Below are positions 26,659 to 37,643 of a stretch of DNA of 37,643 nt, in pieces. This DNA comes from Comamonadaceae bacterium (GTDB lineage Bacteria > Pseudomonadota > Gammaproteobacteria > Burkholderiales > Burkholderiaceae_C). The first letter of the stretch is position 1. Every line of letters starts with the position of its first letter. The stretch spans positions 1 to 37,643 of the forward strand of contig CANFPJ010000012.1 of assembly GCA_947448885.1 (NCBI GenBank), in the 5' to 3' direction. The notes under the pieces were generated by a model, which ran no database searches, was not told where the DNA came from, and saw only the letters and a program-made list of their open reading frames with translations. Both the position numbers and the translations under genes were made by a program.

Positions 26659-28219
26659 ATGCAACTCACGCTCTGGACATACGAAGGCCCGCCCCACATT
26701 GGGGCCATGCGCATCGCCACCGCCATGCGCGATGTACACTATGTGCTGCACGCGCCCCAGGGTGACACCTATGCCGATTTATTGTTCACCATGATCGAGC
26801 GCTTGCCGCGGCGCCCACCGGTGACCTACACCACCTTCCAAGCCCGTGACCTCGGCGGCGACACCGCCGAGCTGTTCAAAACAGCTGCCCGTGACGCGTT
26901 TGCACGCTTTGCCCCCAAAGCCATGCTGGTCGGTTCCTCGTGCACCGCCGAGCTGATCCAAGATGACCCCGGTGGCTTGGCCCTGGCGCTGGACCTGCCG
27001 GTGCCGGTGGTGCCCCTGGAGTTGCCCGCCTACCAGCGCAAAGAAAATTTTGGCGCGTCCGAAACCTTTTATCACCTCACCCGCCGCTTGGCCGCCACCA
27101 CCACCCCGCGCACGCCGCTGGACGGCAGCCGGCCCGCACGTTGCAACATCTTGGGCCCCACCGCCATGGGCTTTCGCCACCGCGACGATGTGATCGAAAT
27201 CACCCGCCTGATTGAAAGCCTGGGCGTGCAAGTGCATGTGGTCGCACCCCTCAACGCCTGCGTGGCCGACATCGCCCGCTTGGGCGAGGCCGACTTCAAC
27301 GTGGTGCTTTACCCCGAAGTCGCCAACACCACCGCCCAATGGTTGCAGCGCCAACACCAACAACCCTTCACCCGCACCGTGCCGATTGGCATGGGGGCCA
27401 CGCGCGACTTCATTGCCGAGGTGCAGACCTTGGCGGGTCTGACCGTCGATGTGTCCACACCCGAGCGCGCCCATGCCCCGTGGTACGCCCGCTCGGTCGA
27501 CTCCACCTACCTCACCGGCAAGCGCGTGTATGTGTTTGGCGACGCATCCCACGCCATCGCCGCAGCGCGTGTGGCCAGCCAAGAAATGGGCTTTGAAGTG
27601 GTGGGCCTGGGCACCTACAGCCGCGAATTTGCCCGCGAGGTGCGCGATGCGGCCAAGCGCTATGGCGTGGAAGCGCTGATCAGCGACGACTACTTGGCCG
27701 TCGAGACACAAATCACCGAGCTCCAGCCAGAGTTGATTTTGGGCACGCAAATGGAGCGCCACATTGCCAAGCGCCACGGCATCCCCTGCGCCGTCATCTC
27801 CGCGCCCATCCATGTGCAAGACTTCCCCGCCCGCTATGCGCCGCAAATGGGCTTTGAAGGTGCGAATGTGCTGTTTGATACCTGGGTGCACCCGCTGATG
27901 ATGGGCCTGGAAGAACACCTCTTGGGCATGTTCCGCGAAGACTTCGAATTCAAAGAAGGCGCTGCGCCTTCGCACCTGGGCTCGACCCGCCCCAGCCCCA
28001 CGCTGCAAGCCGCCAGCGCCGAGCCCATCACCATCGAGGCGCCCAGCGCTCCCGCCTCGGCCACGGCCAGCCCCGCCAGCGGCCCAGGCGGCTGGACCTT
28101 GGACGCTGAAAAAGAGCTCAACAAGATTCCCTTTTTTGTGCGCGGCAAAGCCCGCCGCAACACCGAACGCTTTGCCCGCGAGCAAGGTCTGGCGACGATC
28201 ACAGTGGAGACCCTCTACG

Positions 28220-28245
<26 letters not shown>
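26659..28245 (+). CDS. bchB: Dark-operative protochlorophyllide reductase subunit B
   Basis: NifK-like partner of BchN. The 528-residue product has Asp36 in [15 protein letters not shown], the unusual aspartate ligand of the [4Fe-4S] cluster, then [17 protein letters not shown] and [15 protein letters not shown] 65-residue Ala/Ser/Pro-rich linker is followed by the C-terminal domain [26 protein letters not shown]. It begins 11 bases after bchN and overlaps the bchH start by 26 bases. Confidence 0.97.
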
Positions 28246-32919
<4,674 letters not shown>

Positions 32920-32920
32920 C

Positions 32921-33646
32921 ATGAACCAAGCCAGCTATGTCGCACGGCGCGGTGAGATCGAACACTATTTCGATCGCACCGCTGCCAAAGCTTGGGAGGT
33001 GTTGACCTCCAACGCACCCGTGGGGCGCATCCGCGCCACCGTGCGCAAGGGCCGCGACCAGATGCGCCACACCTTGTTGTCGTGGCTGCCCGAGGACATG
33101 CGAGGCCTGCGCTTGCTTGACGCCGGTTGCGGCACCGGTGCCTTGGCGCAAGAGGCCATGCGCCGCGGCGCCGAGGTGCTGGCCATCGACCTCTCGCCCA
33201 CCTTGGTCAACTTGGCCCGCGATCGCCATGCGCAAGACCTGCTCACCGACCCCACGCTCAGCGCCAAAGGCGGCAGCATCACGTTTTTGGCCGGTGACAT
33301 GCTCTCAGCAGAGCACGGCGACTTCGACCATGTGGTGTGCATGGATTCACTCATCCACTACGACACCCAAACCATTGCCAACGCGGTGGAGTCCTTGACC
33401 AAGCGCACCCGCCAATCGGTGCTGTTCACCTTTGCACCGCACTCGCCGCTGTTGGCGGTGGCCCATGCCATGGGCCGCTTGTTCCCGCGCAGCGACCGCT
33501 CGCCACAATTGGCCCCCATTCGCAAAACCACCTTGCATGTGTACATCGAGCGCGCCGTGCGTGCGCACGGCTGGCGGCCTGGCCACATGCAGCGTGTCTC
33601 CAGCGGGTTCTACACCTCGCAAGCGTGGGAGTGGCAGCGCACATGA
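32921..33646 (+). CDS. bchM: Magnesium-protoporphyrin IX O-methyltransferase
   Basis: SAM-dependent methyltransferase that esterifies the C13 propionate of Mg-protoporphyrin, the step between BchH and AcsF. The 241-residue product has the N-terminal ARRGEIEHYFDRTAAKAWEVLTS and the SAM motif LLDAGCGTGALAQEAMRRGAEVLAIDLSP (Asp67 on). FDHVVCMDSLIHYD follows. The C-terminal block FYTSQAWEWQR is typical. The frame opens at 32897 inside bchL, but ATG 32921 is right after the bchL stop. Its stop overlaps the lhaA start. Confidence 0.96.
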   Translation: MNQASYVARRGEIEHYFDRTAAKAWEVLTSNAPVGRIRATVRKGRDQMRHTLLSWLPEDMRGLRLLDAGCGTGALAQEAMRRGAEVLAIDLSPTLVNLARDRHAQDLLTDPTLSAKGGSITFLAGDMLSAEHGDFDHVVCMDSLIHYDTQTIANAVESLTKRTRQSVLFTFAPHSPLLAVAHAMGRLFPRSDRSPQLAPIRKTTLHVYIERAVRAHGWRPGHMQRVSSGFYTSQAWEWQRT

Positions 33647-35079
33647 TCGGTTCTTGGCGTCAACTGTTTCGGCCCCCGGCTTGGGTGTCGGCCTTTGGCA
33701 CGCGCTTCATGCCGTTTGCCGATGCGGCATCGGTCGAGTTGCCGCTGGGGCGTTTGTTGCGTTTGTCTTTGTTTCAGTTCGCCATCGGCCTGACCACCGC
33801 GTTATTGGTCGGCACCTTGAACCGGGTGATGATTGTCGAGTTGCAAGTGCCCGCCTGGTGGGTGGCGGTGGCCGTGGCCATGCCGCTGGTGTTTGCGCCC
33901 CTGCGGGCGCTGATCGGCTACCGCAGCGACACCCACCCATCTGCGCTGGGTCTGCGCCGCATCCCCTACCTGTGGATCGGCACCTTGCTGCTGTTTGGTG
34001 GCTTGGCCATCATGCCGTTTGCTCTGTTGCTGCTGTCGGAGGCCACCCCCGACAACGGGTGGCTGGGCCGCATGGGTGCCGCCTTGGCCTTTGTGCTGGT
34101 CGGCGCGGGCATGCAAGTCACCCAAACCGCGGGCATGGCTTTGGCCAGCGATTTATCGACCGCAGAAAAACGCCCCCGTGTGGTGGCCTTGCTCTACAGC
34201 ATGCTGCTGTTGGGCATGGTCGTGAGCAGTGCGGCTTTTGGCGCCTTGTTGACCGACTTTGGCAGCGTGCGCCTGATCCAAGTGGTGCAAGGCTCGGCGG
34301 TGATGGTGGCGGGCTTGAACCTGTTGTCGCTGTGGAAACAAGAGGCGCGTGGGGCCAAGCGTGGGCAACGCGCCGACAACGGTTTTTCCATGTCGTGGCA
34401 GCGCCTGATGGCCTTGCCGCACATGCACCGCTACCTGTGGGCCCTGGGCCTGGGCACCGCCGCCTTTGGCATGCAAGACATCATCCTCGAACCCTACGGC
34501 GGCGAAATTTTGGGCCTGGACGTGGGCATGACCAGCAGCCTGACCGCTCTGAGCGCAGGCGGCGCCTTGCTCGCCTTTGCGCTGTCGGCCCGCTGGCTGG
34601 CACGGGGCTTTGACGCCTGCCGCATGGCTGGCATGGGTGCCCTGATCGGCTTGCCGGCGTTTGCCTGCGTGGTGTTCTCGGCCCCCTTGCAAGCACCGTT
34701 GTTGTTTCAAACCGGCGCCATGTTGGTGGGGTTGGGCGGTGGCTTTTTTTCGGTGGGCATGCTGGTGTGCGCCATGAACATGGCCCAAGGGGACCAAGCC
34801 GGTTTGGTGCTGGGCGCCTGGGGCGCGGTGCAAGCCACCGCCGCGGGCTTGGCCATGGCCGCCGGTGGCGTGCTGCGCGACCTGGTCAACGAATTGGCGG
34901 TCAACGACTGGCTCGGCCACAGCCTGAACACCCCCGCGACCGGCTACAGCTTTGTGTACCACGTCGAAATTTACATGCTGTTTGTGGTGCTGGTGGCCTT
35001 GGGCCCGCTGGTGCGCAACCAAGTGGCCCGCCGCAGCACACCCCCAACCCACTTTGGCCTGGTTGAACTGCCCGGCTGA
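33643..35079 (+). CDS. lhaA: LhaA, light-harvesting 1 assembly protein (PucC family)
   Basis: Twelve-helix MFS-fold protein required for assembly of the LH1 antenna. The 478-residue product has the N-terminal FMPFADAASVELPLGRLLRLSLFQFAIG, then TLNRVMIVELQVPAWWVA and GYRSDTHPSALGLRRIPYLWIGTLLLFGGLAIMPFA. Both of these recur in the PucC family. A central cytoplasmic loop has KQEARGAKRGQRADNG, and the second half has FGMQDIILEPYGGEILGL. It is a paralogue of the protein at 19745-21139. The start overlaps the bchM stop (ATGA). The puhA ribosome binding site lies just after its stop. Confidence 0.95.
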   Translation: MIGSWRQLFRPPAWVSAFGTRFMPFADAASVELPLGRLLRLSLFQFAIGLTTALLVGTLNRVMIVELQVPAWWVAVAVAMPLVFAPLRALIGYRSDTHPSALGLRRIPYLWIGTLLLFGGLAIMPFALLLLSEATPDNGWLGRMGAALAFVLVGAGMQVTQTAGMALASDLSTAEKRPRVVALLYSMLLLGMVVSSAAFGALLTDFGSVRLIQVVQGSAVMVAGLNLLSLWKQEARGAKRGQRADNGFSMSWQRLMALPHMHRYLWALGLGTAAFGMQDIILEPYGGEILGLDVGMTSSLTALSAGGALLAFALSARWLARGFDACRMAGMGALIGLPAFACVVFSAPLQAPLLFQTGAMLVGLGGGFFSVGMLVCAMNMAQGDQAGLVLGAWGAVQATAAGLAMAAGGVLRDLVNELAVNDWLGHSLNTPATGYSFVYHVEIYMLFVVLVALGPLVRNQVARRSTPPTHFGLVELPG

Positions 35080-35107
35080 TGCAACCTATTTTTTGAGGAG
35101 AACGACC

Positions 35108-35869
35108 ATGGAAACAGGCGCTATCACCCAGTACATCGATGTGGCCCAACTCGTGTTGTACGTCTTTTGGGCATTTTTCGCGGGCCTGATTTATTACCTC
35201 GTGCGCGAGAACCACCGCGAGGGCTACCCGATGGACACCGGCCGTGAAGACGGTCCTGTGGTCACCGGCTGGCCCATCCCCGACCCCAAAACCTACAAGT
35301 TGTCCAACGGCCATGAGGTGCAAGCGCCCGACTTCAACCGACCGGATGGGCAGTTTCACAGCCAAAACACCCAGCTGTGGGGTGGCGCACCGATCGAGCC
35401 CGTGGGCGACCCCTTGCTGGCGGGCGTGGGGCCCGGCGCTTGGGCGCAACGCGCCAACCACCCCGACCGCGACCTGCACGGCAACGCTTTGATCGTGCCG
35501 CTGCGCACCGTGTCGGACCACGGCGTGGCGCACCAAGACACCGACCCGCGCGGCCTGCCCGTGTATGGCGCCGATGGCCAAGTGGCCGGCACCGTGAGCG
35601 ACTTGTGGATTGACACCGCCGAGATGATGTTTCGCTACGTCGAAATTGAGCTGGCCAACGGCAGCCGCCGCGTGCTCATGCCCATCAACTTCGCCCGCAT
35701 CAAAGCGCACGGCCTGTTCGTGTATGCCTTGATGGCGCACCAATTTGCCAATGTGCCCGCCACCCAATCGGCGCAAGAAATCACCTTGCTCGAAGAGGAA
35801 AAAATCATGGGCTACTTTGGTGCCGGTTTGCTGTACGCCGAGCCCAGCCGCTTGGAGCCACCGCTGTGA
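35108..35869 (+). CDS. puhA: Photosynthetic reaction centre subunit H
   Basis: Caps the cytoplasmic side of the reaction centre and aids proton delivery to quinone QB. The 253-residue product has a single N-terminal membrane helix (about residues 12-31, AQLVLYVFWAFFAGLIYYLV). RENHREGYPMDTGRED and the cytoplasmic beta domain follow, with VSDLWIDTAEMMFRYVEIEL and TLLEEEKIMGYFGAGLLYA. A good ribosome binding site (GAGGAG) precedes ATG 35108. The 28-base gap after lhaA could hold a processing or promoter site, but I see none clearly. The stop overlaps the GTG start of puhB. Confidence 0.96.
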   Translation: METGAITQYIDVAQLVLYVFWAFFAGLIYYLVRENHREGYPMDTGREDGPVVTGWPIPDPKTYKLSNGHEVQAPDFNRPDGQFHSQNTQLWGGAPIEPVGDPLLAGVGPGAWAQRANHPDRDLHGNALIVPLRTVSDHGVAHQDTDPRGLPVYGADGQVAGTVSDLWIDTAEMMFRYVEIELANGSRRVLMPINFARIKAHGLFVYALMAHQFANVPATQSAQEITLLEEEKIMGYFGAGLLYAEPSRLEPPL

Positions 35870-36546
35870 ACCATTCGCACGGACACGCGCACGAATACGA
35901 CTTCGAGGCCAGCCCGGGCTTGCCCGAGCCGCTTCCGGCGCGCGAAAAAATCCTCTGGCAAGCGGCACCCCAATGGCGCGCCATGGCCCGGCATGTGTTT
36001 CATGTGCGCAAAGTGGCTTCGTACTTTGGTGCCATGTGGTTGTGGCAAGCCGCCCACCTGTGGGAGCAAGGCGGCGACTTCACCGCCATGGTGCAGGCCT
36101 TGTCGATCAGCGCAGCGCTGGCCGGGATGGGCTTGGGTCTGCTGCTCGGCTGCGCTTGGATGTCGGCGCGCAATGCCTTGTACACCATCACCGACCGGCG
36201 CGTGGTGATGCGCTACGGCATTGTGCTCACCCTCACCTACAACCTGCCGTTTGAGCGCATTGACGCCGCGGATGTGCGGGTGTGGAATGCCCAAGGGGTG
36301 GGTGATATTTCGCTGCAACTCAACCGCGCCGACCACATCGCCTGGGTGCATTTGTGGCCCCACAACCGCCCCTGGCACCTGCAGCACCCGCAACCGAGCC
36401 TGCGCTGTGTGGCCCACGCCAGCGAAGCCGGCCGTGTGCTGGCCCAAGCCTGGTCGGTGTTGCGCGACAGCCCCATGACCGCCCCCGCAGCGGCCCATGC
36501 ACCCGCCCCGCACAACGCCCCAGGCGTGCAAACCCATTGGGCTTGA
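35866..36546 (+). CDS. puhB: Photosynthetic complex assembly protein PuhB
   Basis: Membrane protein needed for efficient reaction-centre assembly. The 226-residue product starts at GTG 35866, overlapping the puhA stop. It has the N-terminal GLPEPLPAREKILWQAAPQWRAMARHVFHVRKVASYFGAMW, membrane helices near residues 45-65 and 80-100, and a PH-like domain (NALYTITDRRVVMRYGIVLTLTYNLPFERIDAADVRVWNAQGVGDISLQL). A short Ala/Pro-rich tail is present. puhC follows after three bases. Confidence 0.93.
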   Translation: MNHSHGHAHEYDFEASPGLPEPLPAREKILWQAAPQWRAMARHVFHVRKVASYFGAMWLWQAAHLWEQGGDFTAMVQALSISAALAGMGLGLLLGCAWMSARNALYTITDRRVVMRYGIVLTLTYNLPFERIDAADVRVWNAQGVGDISLQLNRADHIAWVHLWPHNRPWHLQHPQPSLRCVAHASEAGRVLAQAWSVLRDSPMTAPAAAHAPAPHNAPGVQTHWA

Positions 36547-36549
36547 ACC

Positions 36550-37029
36550 ATGAACACACCCACCCATTCCCAAGCCCAGCCGCGCCAGATACTGCCCCAG
36601 CACATCGCCGTGGTGTTGGGCCTGGTGTTGCTCATCACGCTGGCCCTGGTGGCCGTGGTGCGCTATAGCGGTGTGGACATCCGCTACGCCGACGCCCCCA
36701 GCCAACAGGTGCGCTTGCTGCGCTTTGCCGACATGGACAACGGCGACATCGGTGTGGTCAATGCCCAAGATGGCAGCGAGTTGGCCCGCTTCAGCGGCGA
36801 GCAAGGCTTCATGCGCGGCGCCTTGCGTGCCCTGGCCCGCGAGCGCAAGCGCCGCGACATCGGCCCCATGGTGCCGTTTGAACTGCATGCCCGCACCGAT
36901 GGGCGCTTGACACTGATCGACCCGGCCACGCAGGTGCGCTTGGACTTGGAGTCGTTTGGCCCCACCAATGCCGGCTTGTTCGCCCAGTTGCTGCAAGACC
37001 CCCAGACACCGAAAACCATCACGCGATAG
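36550..37029 (+). CDS. puhC: Photosynthetic complex assembly protein PuhC
   Basis: Single-pass membrane protein that helps organise the RC-LH1 core. The 159-residue product has one membrane helix (about residues 16-38, [22 protein letters not shown]). A periplasmic domain follows with [49 protein letters not shown], a pattern typical of PuhC. acsF follows after eight bases with its own ribosome binding site. Confidence 0.92.
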   Translation: MNTPTHSQAQPRQILPQHIAVVLGLVLLITLALVAVVRYSGVDIRYADAPSQQVRLLRFADMDNGDIGVVNAQDGSELARFSGEQGFMRGALRALARERKRRDIGPMVPFELHARTDGRLTLIDPATQVRLDLESFGPTNAGLFAQLLQDPQTPKTITR

Positions 37030-37037
37030 GAGCCCCC

Positions 37038-37643
37038 ATGAGCTTGTCCAACACCTCGGTTGACTACGACCACCTCGAAGGCCTGATCGGCTCGGTCGAA
37101 AGCGCCGAAGACGCTAACCGCAAAGCGGTCAACAGCACGGTGCTGAGCCCACGCTTTTACACGACCGACTTCCCCGCCTTTGACCGGCTCGACATCAGCC
37201 CCGTGCGGGCCGAGTGGGACGCCATGATGAAAGAATACGAGGGCGACAACAACCACGACCACTTTCAGCGCGACGCGCAATTTGCCGAAGAGGTGCGCAC
37301 CCTGATGCCCCAGCTCTCGCCCGAGATGCGGCAAGAGTTTTTGGATTTTTTGATCAGCTCCCTGACCTCTGAGTTTTCGGGCTGCATTTTGTACAACGAA
37401 ATCCGCAAGCAAATCAGCAACCCCGACATCAAACAGCTGATGACCTACATGGCGCGCGACGAGTCGCGCCACGCCGGTTTCATCAACCAGTCGCTCAAGG
37501 ACTTCAACCTCGGCATCGATTTGGGCCAACTCAAGCGCAGCAAAAAATACACCTTCTTCAAGCCGAAATACATTTTTTATGCGACGTATTTGTCCGAAAA
37601 AATTGGCTATGCGCGCTACATCACCATCTTTCGCCAGCTCGAA
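37038..37643 (+). CDS. acsF: Mg-protoporphyrin IX monomethyl ester oxidative cyclase AcsF (5' part)
   Basis: O2-dependent di-iron cyclase that forms ring E. My translation gives 202 residues to the edge, starting [20 protein letters not shown]. Di-iron ligand motifs are visible: [12 protein letters not shown] (Glu112) and [10 protein letters not shown] with E-x-x-H at 142-145. [14 protein letters not shown] near residues 41-54 is typical. The family is about 350 residues, so a little over half is here. A GGAG site precedes ATG 37038. Presence of acsF, and no bchE in the window, points to an aerobic pathway. Confidence 0.95.
   Translation, partial: MSLSNTSVDYDHLEGLIGSVESAEDANRKAVNSTVLSPRFYTTDFPAFDRLDISPVRAEWDAMMKEYEGDNNHDHFQRDAQFAEEVRTLMPQLSPEMRQEFLDFLISSLTSEFSGCILYNEIRKQISNPDIKQLMTYMARDESRHAGFINQSLKDFNLGIDLGQLKRSKKYTFFKPKYIFYATYLSEKIGYARYITIFRQLE

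Noticed and set aside
36684-37529. A 281-codon minus-strand frame opposite puhC/acsF
   Set aside because: Antisense shadow of two recognised genes with their own ribosome binding sites.

Overview
The window is GC-rich DNA from an aerobic anoxygenic phototroph, most likely a betaproteobacterium of the Comamonadaceae (Limnohabitans/Rhodoferax-like). This rests on the housekeeping order dapB-bamE-fur-hprK-ptsN-hpf and on the photosynthesis-cluster order bchIDO / hip / tspO-bchP-orf428-bchG / ppsR-aerR / bchFNBHLM-lhaA-puhABC-acsF. No rRNA, tRNA, insertion sequence, prophage or CRISPR array was recognised.

Region 1 (1-13.1 kb) is mostly housekeeping. It holds a TolQ/ExbB-type proton channel fragment, dapB, bamE, fur, hprK, ptsN, hpf, a CorA transporter, a TerC-family protein, an orphan 148-aa protein, an exported FGE/SUMF-fold protein, an MTA/SAH nucleosidase, an exported esterase and the split proton-translocating transhydrogenase pntA1-pntA2-pntB. 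Three non-coding stretches look functional. One is a yybP-ykoY-like (Mn2+) riboswitch in front of terC. The second is a structured leader in front of corA. The third is a long inverted repeat in the hpf leader.

Region 2 (13.3-37.6 kb) is a photosynthesis gene cluster that continues past the right edge. Mg-chelatase (BchI, BchD, BchH) inserts Mg into protoporphyrin IX, BchM methylates it, and AcsF (O2-dependent, truncated at the edge) closes ring E. The dark-operative reductase BchNBL reduces ring D, BchF hydrates the vinyl group, and BchG and BchP attach and saturate the isoprenoid tail. LhaA and the second PucC-family protein are antenna or pigment assembly factors. PuhA is the reaction-centre H subunit, and PuhB and PuhC help assembly. 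A HiPIP is a plausible soluble electron donor to the photosystem. Most genes within each operon are joined by 4-base stop/start overlaps.

Regulation is visible in the sequence. The repressor PpsR and a B12-binding-type AerR/PpaA antirepressor sit next to each other. TGT-N12-ACA palindromes or close variants, the known PpsR/CrtJ target, lie before bchI, bchG and bchF. At bchF the palindrome covers the -35 of a good sigma-70-like promoter. No wholly new gene system was found. The least explained items are the corA and hpf leaders, the hexamer array between bchO and hip, and the orphan pair at 6.8-8.0 kb.
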